A stretch of DNA of 64,000 bases from a virus, in IMG/VR virus record IMGVR_UViG_3300019762_000006, positions 25,999-89,998 of that record. One strand, given 5' to 3'. Numbering within the stretch: position 1 is the first letter of the stretch; each line of letters begins with the position of its first letter. The translations under genes were made by a program, and so were the position numbers. Positions 25,868 through 34,733 of this stretch are shown here, piece by piece. The notes under the pieces are model-generated. The model ran no database searches. It was not told the origin of the DNA and saw only the letters and a program-made list of their open reading frames with translations.

Positions 25868-26959
25868 TTATTCCTTCGGTGTTCCATCAGATTCACACGC
25901 ACGAGTGCTAATAAAAATGGGCTTAAGCGGTATTCCGACTTTACTGTAAGTCTCAAACTCAATAGTTGCCCATTTATTAACAAAGCTGTGAGGGTCAATA
26001 GATGCCCAGTACTCTTTAGTTCCCTTAGGTTTAGCCTTAAAGAACTGTTCACCAACATTCAATACAAATACTGGAAGGCCGTTCTTGTCAAGTTCAAAAG
26101 AAGCAATTAAGAACTCTTTAGAAAGAACTTTCTTGTACTTAAATTGATCAGAAGATCTAATATTGTGTTTATACAACCCGTCCAAGTTCTTGATAACTGT
26201 CCCTTCTAAGTTTTCCGCCATACATTGGTTGTAATGGTTTTCAATGTCTTCATGTGAGTTACACTTAACACCAATTAAAAATCCAACATGGGGTAGTGAG
26301 GGATGTCCAATTCTTTCTAAAGCTCTATATAAAGTTTCTAACATCATTCTTCTATACTCATAATCTTCTGCAGAATCACAGATATCAAATATATTAAATG
26401 TTAATCTAGGTGACATTTTGTTAGTTTTCTTAACAGCCGATTGAATATCTTGTAAATGCTCTCCGTGAATATACAACTCACCATTAAGCTCATTAGAAGG
26501 TAATTCATCCATTAAGTCATGAATAAATGTTTCTAAATGTGGTATTGCTGGATAAACTTCTCCGCCTCTTGAATAAATAGTAAGTTTGCCATCCACTCGT
26601 TTGTAAATTGCGTTTACTCCATTAAGCTTTGGTGTACTTACACAAGGAAACTTAATATTCTTTAGTTGGTCTTGGTAAGACTTTACTTTCATAGGTAAAC
26701 TAACAGTAACTGGAGCTGCTTTGTCATATGAATAGCCAGACTTAATCTTCTTAGTCACTAATGCTTCCGCTTCTAATTGGGCTTGCTGTTCAGGTGTAGT
26801 TTCGTTTGCACGTCCAAGATTTTTCCCAGTACACTTAGTGATTTGCGTTTGCATTTTACCGCCAAGTTGTCCGTAAGTACAGATGAATGAATCTCCTTGC
26901 ACTTCGATAGACCATTGCTGAATAGCGGAAGTCTTAGTTGTTTTGTATAATGTCGTCAT
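25868..26959 (-). CDS. ATP-dependent DNA ligase with N-terminal WGR-like domain
   Basis: A 363-residue protein. Residues 1-75 resemble a WGR domain (QQWSIEVQGDSFICTYGQLG). The nucleotidyltransferase domain begins near 105 with motif I TPKLNG, where K111 would be adenylated. Position 113 is Asn instead of the usual Asp of KxDG. LNGELYIHG is motif III, and EGTVIKNL is motif IV. The C-terminal part is the OB fold. It seals nicks during replication. Its start lies inside the end of the helicase gene upstream. Confidence 0.85.
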   Translation of the reverse strand: MTTLYKTTKTSAIQQWSIEVQGDSFICTYGQLGGKMQTQITKCTGKNLGRANETTPEQQAQLEAEALVTKKIKSGYSYDKAAPVTVSLPMKVKSYQDQLKNIKFPCVSTPKLNGVNAIYKRVDGKLTIYSRGGEVYPAIPHLETFIHDLMDELPSNELNGELYIHGEHLQDIQSAVKKTNKMSPRLTFNIFDICDSAEDYEYRRMMLETLYRALERIGHPSLPHVGFLIGVKCNSHEDIENHYNQCMAENLEGTVIKNLDGLYKHNIRSSDQFKYKKVLSKEFLIASFELDKNGLPVFVLNVGEQFFKAKPKGTKEYWASIDPHSFVNKWATIEFETYSKVGIPLKPIFISTRACESDGTPKE

Positions 26960-28418
26960 ATAGTTCCTTTAAATAATTTGCATTTATTAGTTTATGTCTA
27001 TGCCTTGTGATTGAGACAAAGTATAAACATAACTCAGCTCTACGGTCTTCTTCAGTACCTTTAAAACTCTTTGATAATGCGTCTTTAACTGCTTTATCCA
27101 TATCTGGGTCAAGTTCGATAATATCCCGAGTGGATCCCTTAGAGGTATGGGCAGTCATAAGTTGTAAATCACAAGGTGTCTTTTGATGCTCTTCTGCACT
27201 TTCAGATGCTGCAATAATATCTTCTTTACCAAACTTAAACATAAGTTGGATAGAAGAATATGTAGCTGTGTCTAAATTATCCAAGTTCAATAGGTAGTTG
27301 TATAATCCAATGCGTTCCCTAGTTGATTGGGGTAATCTACCATAGGAATCAACCATCTCCTGGAATGGCTTAAGTTCTGGATTCTTCTGTGCGAACCCTG
27401 GTTTAGCATAAATAACAGCCAATGGTAATTGAAACATATGCTTAAGCTTAAGTTTGCTAGACAGATGGTAAGGTGTTCCACATTTGTTAAGTTCAATCAT
27501 CTTTGCAATTAGTGAAGCATTAGTACGAGTTAAATAAGCTTTAGTAACTGGTTTGACATCTTCTGGATAAACCATACCTTCAAATATTGCATCAGATTCC
27601 AAATGCTTACGTAAGAATGCTTGAATAGCTGGAGCATAAGATTGGTCAACTCTAAAAGATTGCGATAAATGAAGCACTTTGGCTTCTGGGAATCTTGAGA
27701 ATCCATCAATAAGCTTCATAAAGCTAAATATACGCTGATTCTGGTCTCCAACTAATACTTTCTGAGTTGCTGGAATTGCTTGTATAATGTCCAATGCCAT
27801 CGCTGACATATCCTGAGCTTCGTCAATAAGTAATCTATCTACTGGTTTAAGTTTAATAGTACCACGCATAACTAGTATGTGAAATAGCTTAAGATAAAAT
27901 GAATGGGTAATAGCCATCTTACCAGTTGCCATCAGATTAAGAATTTGCTTAACTGCTGGAATTAGGTTGAACTGAAATGAGTCATCCTCAATAGATACTA
28001 CATAAGAGTCTACATTGAGAAATCCTGACAAACAATACTCGTCAATAATTCTGAGAATTTCTGGGTCTTTACCAAAAGGCCTACGAACAGTCTTTGGTAT
28101 GTCCATCCAAGTTAGGTACTTTTTAAGAGTTCCTAAATTGTAAGCTCCTCCTACTGTGTATGAATAAGCAAATGAATGCAAAGTTGAAACAGTTGCGTTA
28201 GTTGAAAAGGCTTGCTTAGCTTCTTTAGAAGCCATGTTACCAAACACCAAATAACGTACAGAAGCTTTGGGTTCTATTCGTTTGTAACGTGCTATTGCTT
28301 CAGTAAGGCTTGTAGTCTTTGAAGCACCTGCTGTAGCTCGGATTGCTAGTTCAGAGTTAGTTGGGTTTGCAATCTCTTCAAAGATTTCTAATTGTTGGTC
28401 AGACCAAGTAAATGACAT
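26934..28418 (-). CDS. UvrD/Rep-like superfamily 1 DNA helicase
   Basis: The chosen ATG has a good AAAGGA site; a longer in-frame start lies in the previous gene. 494 residues. Walker A is ATAGASKTTS (Ser in place of the last Gly). Walker B is LLIDEAQD, motif III GDQNQRIFSF, and motif V/VI region MTAHTSKGS and ITRHRH. A 3'-5' or 5'-3' unwinding role in replication or recombination is likely. It overlaps both neighbours, ligase included. Confidence 0.85.
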   Translation of the reverse strand: MSFTWSDQQLEIFEEIANPTNSELAIRATAGASKTTSLTEAIARYKRIEPKASVRYLVFGNMASKEAKQAFSTNATVSTLHSFAYSYTVGGAYNLGTLKKYLTWMDIPKTVRRPFGKDPEILRIIDEYCLSGFLNVDSYVVSIEDDSFQFNLIPAVKQILNLMATGKMAITHSFYLKLFHILVMRGTIKLKPVDRLLIDEAQDMSAMALDIIQAIPATQKVLVGDQNQRIFSFMKLIDGFSRFPEAKVLHLSQSFRVDQSYAPAIQAFLRKHLESDAIFEGMVYPEDVKPVTKAYLTRTNASLIAKMIELNKCGTPYHLSSKLKLKHMFQLPLAVIYAKPGFAQKNPELKPFQEMVDSYGRLPQSTRERIGLYNYLLNLDNLDTATYSSIQLMFKFGKEDIIAASESAEEHQKTPCDLQLMTAHTSKGSTRDIIELDPDMDKAVKDALSKSFKGTEEDRRAELCLYFVSITRHRHKLINANYLKELYDDIIQNN

Positions 28419-28741
28419 TGGAGTTCCTTTGGTGATTTGTGAGTACTTACTTTCCATAGAAAGAGGTCTCTATTAAAAACAGGTAAAAATTCTGTATGAA
28501 TCCACTCAATAAGTTCTGGTGTAACTTTAGTGTTAGCTGTATTATGCCACTTAAAATGTGTTGGGCGTTTGCCACCTCTACTAATACCTCTAATAGATTG
28601 CAGAGGATGAACATGTACAGATGGTATATTTTCAGGCCAAAAGAGTTCAATATAAGGAATAGTATTCTGGTCAAACACATTAAAAGTATATTTATTAAAT
28701 GCCTGTTGCGTAAAAGGGTGTTTATCTGTAGTTAGAGTCAT
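28388..28741 (-). CDS. Hypothetical protein (117 aa)
   Basis: A soluble protein with His- and Trp-rich patches (HVHPLQSIRG, HFKWHNTANT). Ribosome site AAGGAACTTAT. Its end overlaps the helicase start. It is the first gene after a 328-base noncoding stretch. No family recognised. Confidence 0.6.
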   Translation of the reverse strand: MTLTTDKHPFTQQAFNKYTFNVFDQNTIPYIELFWPENIPSVHVHPLQSIRGISRGGKRPTHFKWHNTANTKVTPELIEWIHTEFLPVFNRDLFLWKVSTHKSPKELQCHLLGLTNN

Positions 28742-29069
28742 ATAAGTTCCTTGTGAATAGTTTGGAAGTGCTTAGGGCAGTACTGTGGAAAAAAATTAAA
28801 ATTCAGTACTACACTAAACACTCTAATGGTTTGGTGTCATTAGGTTAAAGTCCTTCACGATGACGGCACGCACTACCTAAGATGATGTTTCCTAAGTAGT
28901 AGACTTCGATATATATCTGGAGATTCCCATTAAAGATTTAAGTCTATTAATTGTAGTTAGACTGGGAGTAACTAACTCACCAAAGAATGTACTGGTACCG
29001 AGCCGACATGTTTCAGTCAATAAAGTTGTGACCTTTATAAAGCGTTCGTAATGCACTCATTGCTAAGTT
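28742..29069. other. Noncoding region with hairpins
   Basis: No gene is seen on either strand. On the minus strand it holds several stems: CTAATG/CATTAG near 28831-28851, AGTACTG/CAGTACT near 28780-28810, and TAAAG/CTTTA near 29025-29040. A TTAGTGTAG motif near 28811 resembles the promoter-like core at 19147 and 38219. It probably holds the leader and promoter of the helicase-ligase unit. Confidence 0.4.
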
Positions 29070-29092
29070 AAAACACTCCCGAAGGAATGTTT
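29070..29092 (-). terminator. Rho-independent terminator (UUCG tetraloop)
   Basis: On the minus strand AACATTCC and GGAGTGTT pair (8 bp, one G-T) around a TTCG tetraloop, followed by TTTTAAC. It begins right after the stop at 29095, ending the transcript of the SSB gene cluster. Confidence 0.75.
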
Positions 29093-29094
29093 AA

Positions 29095-29418
29095 TTATTC
29101 TGCTTCAGGCTCAACATACTCATTAGTAGGTTGTTCAGTAGGTTCTTCTATAACCTCTGGCTCAAGTGATTTAATTGGTCCAGTAGGTGCTGTTTCTCTA
29201 GGCTGTTTCAAGATAACTTGAGTTGCTCCAGATTCGTCTGTATCGCCTAATGTAATGTTAGTAAACTCTGGGAATTGTGGGAACTTACCTTCTAATAAAG
29301 GATTAAGTGCTCGTTTAATTGCTGCAGAAGATTCTGGATCTGATAATGCTTCAGCAATAAGTGTGTTTAATTCAGTTTTGTTAAGACTCAGTGAGATTTG
29401 TTGTTTTGTAATTTCCAT
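29095..29418 (-). CDS. Hypothetical protein with acidic C-terminal tail (107 aa)
   Basis: The ATG with AAGGAAAG is preferred over an upstream in-frame start. The N-terminal half is helical. The last 30 residues are Pro/Glu rich and end EPEAE, an acidic tail. It is the last gene before the terminator, in the SSB operon. Function unknown. Confidence 0.6.
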   Translation of the reverse strand: MEITKQQISLSLNKTELNTLIAEALSDPESSAAIKRALNPLLEGKFPQFPEFTNITLGDTDESGATQVILKQPRETAPTGPIKSLEPEVIEEPTEQPTNEYVEPEAE

Positions 29419-29440
29419 TTGTTGGGCTTTCCTTATGTAT

Positions 29441-29650
29441 TTAATTTGATTGATCATTTGAGATCACCATAGATTTGTCTAGTTCAATAAGTGCTTTTCT
29501 AAGTTCAACTGACATAGAGTCAATAAGCTTAGAACAATCTCTAATAACTTTACTAGAGTCCTTGCTAGTACATACTAAATGTGCTGCAATTGCCCCAAGA
29601 GTTCCTTCAAGAACTTCCTGGTACTTTGTTAGAACTTCTGGTTGTGTCAT
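29441..29650 (-). CDS. Hypothetical helical protein (69 aa)
   Basis: A small mostly helical protein with AAGGAC ribosome site. It overlaps the end of the upstream gene by 4 bases (ATGA). No motif recognised. Confidence 0.6.
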   Translation of the reverse strand: MTQPEVLTKYQEVLEGTLGAIAAHLVCTSKDSSKVIRDCSKLIDSMSVELRKALIELDKSMVISNDQSN

Positions 29651-29967
29651 TGACTGTCCTTATTAGATGATAGCTCTCTGCCATTCACTTGTCCTTCTGA
29701 ATCAAAGGACTCAATAATACAAGCATTTGGTACAGTAGTTAAAGCTTCTGCAATAGCATAAGTTCCGTCTGAATTACGTTGTTGAGTTGTTACTTGAACA
29801 ACCACAGAAGTTCCTGCTTGCATAGCTTTGGTAGACTTCATCCATCCCTCGGCTTCAGAAGAAGCTTTAGAGATGAGCTTGAAAGTGTCCCCATTACCCC
29901 AGAAAATAATGTCTTTGATGATCTTGCTTGCACCATTAGAACAAGTGTTGTGTAAAAACTTCCCCAT
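29647..29967 (-). CDS. Hypothetical protein adjacent to SSB (106 aa)
   Basis: A beta-rich 106-residue protein. Its ATG overlaps the SSB stop (TAATG), so it is probably coupled to SSB. Residues 40-70 (MKSTKAMQAGTSVVVQVTTQ) suggest a small beta barrel. No family was recognised. Confidence 0.6.
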   Translation of the reverse strand: MGKFLHNTCSNGASKIIKDIIFWGNGDTFKLISKASSEAEGWMKSTKAMQAGTSVVVQVTTQQRNSDGTYAIAEALTTVPNACIIESFDSEGQVNGRELSSNKDSQ

Positions 29968-30728
29968 TAGAACACGTCTTCATCAATTGTTTTCTTAGCT
30001 ACTGCGTCCTGAGTAGTTGGTACTTGACCCGCTCCCTTGATAAGTTGTAACTCTTGAATACAAATCTTGTTGTTTTTGTTCTTGTATTCAATACCGGCAT
30101 TTGCTTTAGCTGCTGTAATAGCCGCTTCGATTGCAACTGGTTCAGTCTTACCTGCATCTACTTCTGCCTGAGATAACTTAGCTTTAGTAAATAATGCTGA
30201 CATATTAAGTTCTTGGTTTCTCCAAGCTTTCTTACCATCTGCATCAAGTGTAACTAAGTAAGACGAAATACCAGTAAATTCTTTACCAATAAGTGTTTGC
30301 CATCTTTCTACATTCTTAGTACCTGCTTTAGCAAAAGTTACAGTACCAGCTGTGATACCTGCCCCAAATTGAGATGCGTCTAAGCCACAAATTTTCCATA
30401 AATTGTTAATTTGACCAATAACTCTTAAGTTGTCGTATTCTGCATTCTCATCATCTAAGTGTACTTTAACACCGTTTACTGAGTATTCTCCAGCTTTAAC
30501 GATTCCGTCTTTGTCTTTACCAACTTTTTGCTTTAAGAATCCAGTCCAGTCGATTGTTTTGCCTTCTGCGTCTTCACATTTAAGGTAGAATCTTTGGTTA
30601 TCTATTTCGTATGCATCTACGATTGTTAATAAATGTGCTCCATCTAAATTGATTTTAGTACCAGTTTTTCCTAGTTTTTCTTTGTCTTTCTCCGACATAT
30701 TATTAATTGCATTCATAATAATTGACAT
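29967..30728 (-). CDS. Single-stranded DNA-binding protein (N4 gp45-like, putative)
   Basis: A 253-residue protein near the size of N4 SSB. The central region is beta-rich (AHLLTIVDAYEIDNQRFYLKC, then YDNLRVIGQINNLWKICG) and the end is acidic, IDEDVF, like the protein-binding tails of SSBs. Location beside replication genes agrees. The N4 SSB has little general similarity to others, so the call depends on size, tail and context. Confidence 0.6.
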   Translation of the reverse strand: MSIIMNAINNMSEKDKEKLGKTGTKINLDGAHLLTIVDAYEIDNQRFYLKCEDAEGKTIDWTGFLKQKVGKDKDGIVKAGEYSVNGVKVHLDDENAEYDNLRVIGQINNLWKICGLDASQFGAGITAGTVTFAKAGTKNVERWQTLIGKEFTGISSYLVTLDADGKKAWRNQELNMSALFTKAKLSQAEVDAGKTEPVAIEAAITAAKANAGIEYKNKNNKICIQELQLIKGAGQVPTTQDAVAKKTIDEDVF

Positions 30729-30769
30729 ATTATATTTCCTTTATAAAAATTAAAATTGTTCCAGCTAAA

Positions 30770-30781
30770 TGCTGCACTAAG
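30770..30781 (-). promoter_or_regulatory. Promoter-like TTAGTGCAG motif before SSB gene
   Basis: ACTTAGTGCAGC on the minus strand lies about 40 bases before the SSB start and matches the core of the elements at 19147 and 38219. Candidate phage RNA polymerase promoter. Confidence 0.35.
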
Positions 30782-30810
30782 TACGTAAAATTGCAGTTTA
30801 AGACAGGCTG

Positions 30811-31032
30811 TCAAATTGCTCTAAGAGCTCCAATAATTGCTTCTATTTGTCCTTCAGTACAAGACCTAAGTAAATGTTTAAGTCGTTTGCCGTTAGAGTC
30901 TAGTGATTCAGATATATCAATATCTGTAGCATCCTCTACAAGTTCTTCAAATTGCTTACGAGTTAGATTAAGCACATAACCCGGCTTTGGAGATAATTCA
31001 GTCATCAGTTCACGGATTTGTTTGTTATTCAT
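30811..31032 (-). CDS. Hypothetical protein (73 aa)
   Basis: A helical protein with the pattern TRKQFEELVEDATDIDISE followed by SNGKRLKHLLR. I recall a small domain of this form in phages and defence-related proteins, but cannot name it safely. Good AGGAAAAC ribosome site. Confidence 0.6.
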   Translation of the reverse strand: MNNKQIRELMTELSPKPGYVLNLTRKQFEELVEDATDIDISESLDSNGKRLKHLLRSCTEGQIEAIIGALRAI

Positions 31033-31234
31033 TATTGTTTTCCTTCCTATTTTCTAAAGTTGCCTGTATTCTATCTATTAAATTACTGTCTAACACCTTT
31101 TCAGGCCTACAAATAGGCTTTATTGAAGATAAACTCATTAGATAATCTTTATAGTGAGTAGCGTATTTAGTTAACTGTTTATTATGTGCATTAACTAAAT
31201 AAATAATGTGTTCTGCTATTGCTGAATCTGTCAT
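31025..31234 (-). CDS. Hypothetical protein (69 aa)
   Basis: A basic, helical protein that overlaps the next gene by 8 bp. AAAGG ribosome site. No recognised motif. Confidence 0.55.
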   Translation of the reverse strand: MTDSAIAEHIIYLVNAHNKQLTKYATHYKDYLMSLSSIKPICRPEKVLDSNLIDRIQATLENRKENNNE

Positions 31235-31235
31235 G

Positions 31236-31778
31236 TTAAACCTTTAATTTATCAAAAATAGTGTAGATAAAGTCTTCGTGTTCTTTATGTAAGTTTATCT
31301 TAGCTTTATTTGCTTCATAGTACTTTTCTGCAGTATCTCCAAATTTGTAACCCATAGCAGTCCAGTCAACTAGCATATGAACTAAATAACGTTCAACTAA
31401 TCCTGGTTTTGTATTAATATCCTCTGATGGTAAGTTGTTAATAAACTCACAATGATGTTCATTGTTTGTATAATGATGTTCCCAGGCCTTTTTGAAGTTT
31501 GAGTTGTCTTCATTACTTGGTATATGTAGTGGAAAAAATTTATCACGGTATTGTGTAAACTCCTCAGCACTAAATTTGCTAACATCGTGATAACAAATTT
31601 CTTGACGTAGTTTGTGCCACGTACAGTCGTCACCAACCCAAGGCATTCCATCACAAGCTTCAGATAGTTCCTGAAAAGCTTTTCTAATATTGTTGAAATG
31701 CTCTTCAAGATAATCTAAATATGCTCTAGTTCTGTCAATGTATTCTTGACCTACCATATGTTTCTGCTCAATAAACAT
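31236..31778 (-). CDS. DUF5662-like protein, HD-type metal site
   Basis: A 180-residue protein. YHDVSKFSAEEF and WEHHYTNNEHH supply paired His/Asp residues, and HMLVDWTAMGYKFGDTAEKYY is a conserved C-terminal signature of DUF5662, which is common in phages. An HD-like phosphohydrolase on nucleotides is a possible activity, unproven. The start follows the stop of a 26-residue ORF by one base. Confidence 0.7.
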   Translation of the reverse strand: MFIEQKHMVGQEYIDRTRAYLDYLEEHFNNIRKAFQELSEACDGMPWVGDDCTWHKLRQEICYHDVSKFSAEEFTQYRDKFFPLHIPSNEDNSNFKKAWEHHYTNNEHHCEFINNLPSEDINTKPGLVERYLVHMLVDWTAMGYKFGDTAEKYYEANKAKINLHKEHEDFIYTIFDKLKV

Positions 31779-31779
31779 A

Positions 31780-31860
31780 TTACCAACCTTTCAATAACAA
31801 ACAATTATCTGCTGTTATAGCAACTTCTTTATGTTCGTAAAGTACTTTATATATAAACAT
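31780..31860 (-). CDS. Hypothetical peptide (26 aa)
   Basis: A 26-codon frame with AAGGAATTTATT ribosome site, ending one base before the DUF5662 gene start. Sequence begins MFIYKVLYEHKEV. The coupling supports translation. Function unknown. Confidence 0.45.
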   Translation of the reverse strand: MFIYKVLYEHKEVAITADNCLLLKGW

Positions 31861-31895
31861 AATAAATTCCTTTTAAGTTAAAATTAATGTTAATG

Positions 31896-31904
31896 TGTTA
31901 TAAT
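31896..31904 (+). promoter_or_regulatory. Extended -10 host-type promoter for cassette 2
   Basis: TGTTATAAT is an extended -10 sigma70 element 31 bases before the second RHH gene, mirroring the element before cassette 1. It points against the surrounding minus-strand genes, so the cassette has independent expression. Confidence 0.55.
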
Positions 31905-31934
31905 TAGTGTAATAAAATACACAAAGGATAACAC

Positions 31935-32114
31935 ATGATAAAAAAGCAAAAACCTATTAGAGTTCATGCAACAATGGATCCAAAATTGATCCAGCAGATG
32001 AAAGATTACTTACAACAAGTAAATGATGACAAAACTTTAAAGTACGTTAGTCAATCTGAGTTTATTAGTGAAGCAGTTAACCAATTACTTAATATGGAAT
32101 TAAACAATGAGTAA
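31935..32114 (+). CDS. Ribbon-helix-helix regulator of homing cassette 2
   Basis: A 59-residue protein homologous to the one at 16070-16249. Shared cores include KYVSQSEF and the LLN(K/M)EL end, plus the RV....I/MDPKL strand. Again it overlaps the endonuclease gene by 8 bp. Ribbon-helix-helix fold inferred from the strand-helix-helix pattern. Likely autorepressor of the cassette. Confidence 0.75.
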   Translation: MIKKQKPIRVHATMDPKLIQQMKDYLQQVNDDKTLKYVSQSEFISEAVNQLLNMELNNE

Positions 32115-32988
32115 AAAACTTACTACGGAGGAATTCATACAACAATCACAAAAAATTCATGTGTACAAATACACTTATTCTAATACTGTATATACAGGTG
32201 CTGCTAATAAAGTCATCATTACATGTCCTAAGCATGGCGACTTTGAGCAGACTCCTCATAATCATAAACAAGGTAAAGGTTGTAGAGCTTGTGCTAATGA
32301 GTCCCTTGCCGAAGATAGAAAAGACTCAATAGATAAAGTAATTCAAAACTTCAAGGCTGTGCATGGTGATTCGTATAAGTACAATAAAATCCAGTACAAA
32401 AATGCCCAGACTAACGTTACAATTACATGTCCTGTGCATGGAGATTTCGAACAAGCTCCTACAAGCCATTTAGCAGGAAGAGGATGCCCTGAATGTGGTA
32501 CTGAAAGGATGAAATCAACACAAGAAGAAGTCTTATTAAAATTTAAATATGCTCACAGAGACAGGTATAAATATGATAAAGTGATTTATAACAATATGAA
32601 TACTAATGTAAGCATAATCTGTCCAGAACATGGCGAATTTACACAAAATCCTGACATTCATATGAGAGGTCATGGATGTCCAAGCTGTTCTAAATCAGGA
32701 TTTGACAAAAAGAAACCTGCAATACTATACTATCTAAAAGTAACAACAGATGATAATCAAGAGTTATACAAAATTGGAATAACAAATAAATCTGTGAATG
32801 AACGGTTTAGCTTAACAGACCTAAAGAAAATTGAAATAATTAAACAAGAAGAATTCAAATCAGGTCAAGATGCTTTAGATAAAGAAACTGAGATTAAACG
32901 AAGGTTTAAAGAATTTCAGTATAAAGGGCCTAACATACTCCAAAATGGAAATACTGAATTATTTACAGTAGACCTATTTAATTTATAA
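32107..32988 (+). CDS. Free-standing homing endonuclease, cassette 2: zinc ribbons plus GIY-YIG
   Basis: A 293-residue paralogue of the protein at 16242-17126. It has three zinc-ribbon modules (CPKHGDFEQTPHNH, CPVHGDFEQAPTSHL, CPEHGEFTQNP) and the C-terminal YYLKVTTDD...LYKIGITNKSVNERF nuclease. Its end overlaps the 3' end of the convergent RecA-like ATPase by 6 bp. It probably homed into or beside that gene. Codon choice (mixed ATT/ATA for Ile) is closer to its neighbours than to cassette 1. Confidence 0.8.
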   Translation: MSKKLTTEEFIQQSQKIHVYKYTYSNTVYTGAANKVIITCPKHGDFEQTPHNHKQGKGCRACANESLAEDRKDSIDKVIQNFKAVHGDSYKYNKIQYKNAQTNVTITCPVHGDFEQAPTSHLAGRGCPECGTERMKSTQEEVLLKFKYAHRDRYKYDKVIYNNMNTNVSIICPEHGEFTQNPDIHMRGHGCPSCSKSGFDKKKPAILYYLKVTTDDNQELYKIGITNKSVNERFSLTDLKKIEIIKQEEFKSGQDALDKETEIKRRFKEFQYKGPNILQNGNTELFTVDLFNL

Positions 32989-33720
32989 GTCTACTACTTT
33001 TTCATCTTCAATTTTTGCCTTCCTTGTAAGAATTCTTTCTAAGTCTCCAACGGACTCTCTTACAAATTTGAATCCGCCTTCAACTAGTTTAGTTTTAGTT
33101 GTATTTGATTCGTCAAATACATCTGCTGTGTATTTGAATGCTCTATCTTCCATAACTGTTTCAACAACTGTGCTGAACGACTCCTCAATAATGTTAGTAT
33201 GCTCTTTACCTTTGGTAGTAACATATCTCTTAGAGTTTGGTGCCATACCAACTCTAGGAGGGTAGTGTGCAGTAACATATGTAAACTTTCCATATGTAAG
33301 AGTTGCAGACTTAATACACTCAAGAATCTGTGTGATTGCATTGTTATATGCGTTCCAAACATCGTATCCAGAGAAGTGTTTAGCTGCCCATCTATTGAAT
33401 AGTTTAGTCATAAGTGTAAATGTATCAACTAACAGTCTATCTACTCTGTCGTCAGATAGCACTGTAATGATACGTTGTTCAATCTTGTCAACCATTTCGA
33501 TATCTTCAATATCAAATTCGTGCCATACTTTGAGGAACTCTGAATCATCTTCTGAGATTGATTTGCCGTCAAAATTGAATATATAAGTTCGCTTCTTATC
33601 TGCTAAGCTAAGTTGCCCGAATGCAAAAGTTTTACCAGAACCTGTCTCAGATGCTAGTAACACTGGGTAGTGACTAGTTAATTTCTTACGTTCAACTAGT
33701 GCTATGTTTTCTAAAGTCAT
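32983..33720 (-). CDS. RecA-like ATPase (Sak4-type)
   Basis: A 245-residue protein with Walker A ASETGSGKTF at about 23-32 and Walker B-like DRLLVDTFTL near 95. It has the size and order of the small RecA-fold ATPases called Sak4 that promote single-strand annealing with phage SSB. It sits among replication genes. Its 3' end meets cassette 2 head on. Confidence 0.75.
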   Translation of the reverse strand: MTLENIALVERKKLTSHYPVLLASETGSGKTFAFGQLSLADKKRTYIFNFDGKSISEDDSEFLKVWHEFDIEDIEMVDKIEQRIITVLSDDRVDRLLVDTFTLMTKLFNRWAAKHFSGYDVWNAYNNAITQILECIKSATLTYGKFTYVTAHYPPRVGMAPNSKRYVTTKGKEHTNIIEESFSTVVETVMEDRAFKYTADVFDESNTTKTKLVEGGFKFVRESVGDLERILTRKAKIEDEKVVDL

Positions 33721-34502
33721 AAATACTTCCTTCGTGATTTAATAAAATTTATAACCCTTCGGTATACTGAATCAGTATCCTTGGGCACCAAAAATGAACG
33801 GTTAAGATGTAAAATAACCTGTTCAATTAGCTTGTCGTCTGCCCCACGTTCAACTAAGTTGAATGCTGCGGACAATAAGTAACGGGTACGGTTGCCACTA
33901 ATTGCGGTTGAGTACGACTGAAATTCGGTTAGAATCTCTGTAAGATCCAATGAAGAATCTAGTTGACGTACTTCTTTCTCTTCCTCTGGTAACAAATAAT
34001 CGTCAACGACTAATGGCTGTCCATGGGAAGATACCACAATAGAGTTTGCGTAACTATAAAACTTCTGTGAAGGACGTTCTGATGCGTTATCCAGATCAGT
34101 TATAAGTCCAAGTGTCCGAATTCCTATAACTAGTCTGCGATACTCCTTAGAGTTCACCTCCCGATCCAAAGGTAATAGCACACGATACTTAAATAGATTC
34201 TGGGTGTCACTTGTTGTCCCTAAAATACACTCCAAGTCCTCCAATTGCAACTCTGCTAAGCGTGAATGAATGTCTGTAGATGTATAATCTATGTCAATTA
34301 CTACAAACTTAGCGGGTCCGCAAATGTTGTAAAGTCCCTGCTCGTGTCCCAAGAACTTAAATGGGTTGTACATATAGTCCTTCGATAATAAATAGACTAA
34401 ACTTCTAAAAGTACATCGCATATGCTTAGTAAAAAACTTAATGTCCTCTCGTTCGTCCTTTGTGAAGTCGGGCAATGGTCTAATTGATAAGGTTACTTGC
34501 AT
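33717..34502 (-). CDS. Archaeo-eukaryotic-type primase-like protein
   Basis: A 261-residue protein. FVVIDIDYTS offers the DxD metal motif, KYRVLLPLDRE the conserved Arg/Leu strand, and ERPSQKFYSYAN the third motif of AEP/prim-pol proteins. C-terminal helices follow. It probably makes primers, together with the DUF3987-like ATPase encoded two genes upstream. It overlaps the ATPase gene by four bases. Confidence 0.65.
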   Translation of the reverse strand: MQVTLSIRPLPDFTKDEREDIKFFTKHMRCTFRSLVYLLSKDYMYNPFKFLGHEQGLYNICGPAKFVVIDIDYTSTDIHSRLAELQLEDLECILGTTSDTQNLFKYRVLLPLDREVNSKEYRRLVIGIRTLGLITDLDNASERPSQKFYSYANSIVVSSHGQPLVVDDYLLPEEEKEVRQLDSSLDLTEILTEFQSYSTAISGNRTRYLLSAAFNLVERGADDKLIEQVILHLNRSFLVPKDTDSVYRRVINFIKSRRKYL

Positions 34503-34723
34503 GGTTCAAAAGAATTACATCCAAAAGTTGTAAAGTTAGCTTTTGGGTCAATCTGAAGTATGCTGTCTTGTACAGAGCATCCACAATAATCATGTCTACA
34601 GTTATCACAGATTTGGTGTTTCTTCAATAATTCAAAAGTATCAACTGCAATAACTTGTTCGCGATAAGTTGCTGGTTCTAGTCCCAAATTCTTTAAATGT
34701 TTAAAAATCTCTTGTCTATCCAT
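34493..34723 (-). CDS. Cys-rich small protein, possible zinc ribbon (76 aa)
   Basis: The ATG after AAGGAAACAG is preferred over a longer frame. CDNCRHDYCGC in the middle and CNSFEPC at the end give six Cys that could bind zinc. It lies between primase and the large ATPase. Function unknown. Confidence 0.6.
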   Translation of the reverse strand: MDRQEIFKHLKNLGLEPATYREQVIAVDTFELLKKHQICDNCRHDYCGCSVQDSILQIDPKANFTTFGCNSFEPCK

Positions 34724-34733
34724 AACTGTTTCC

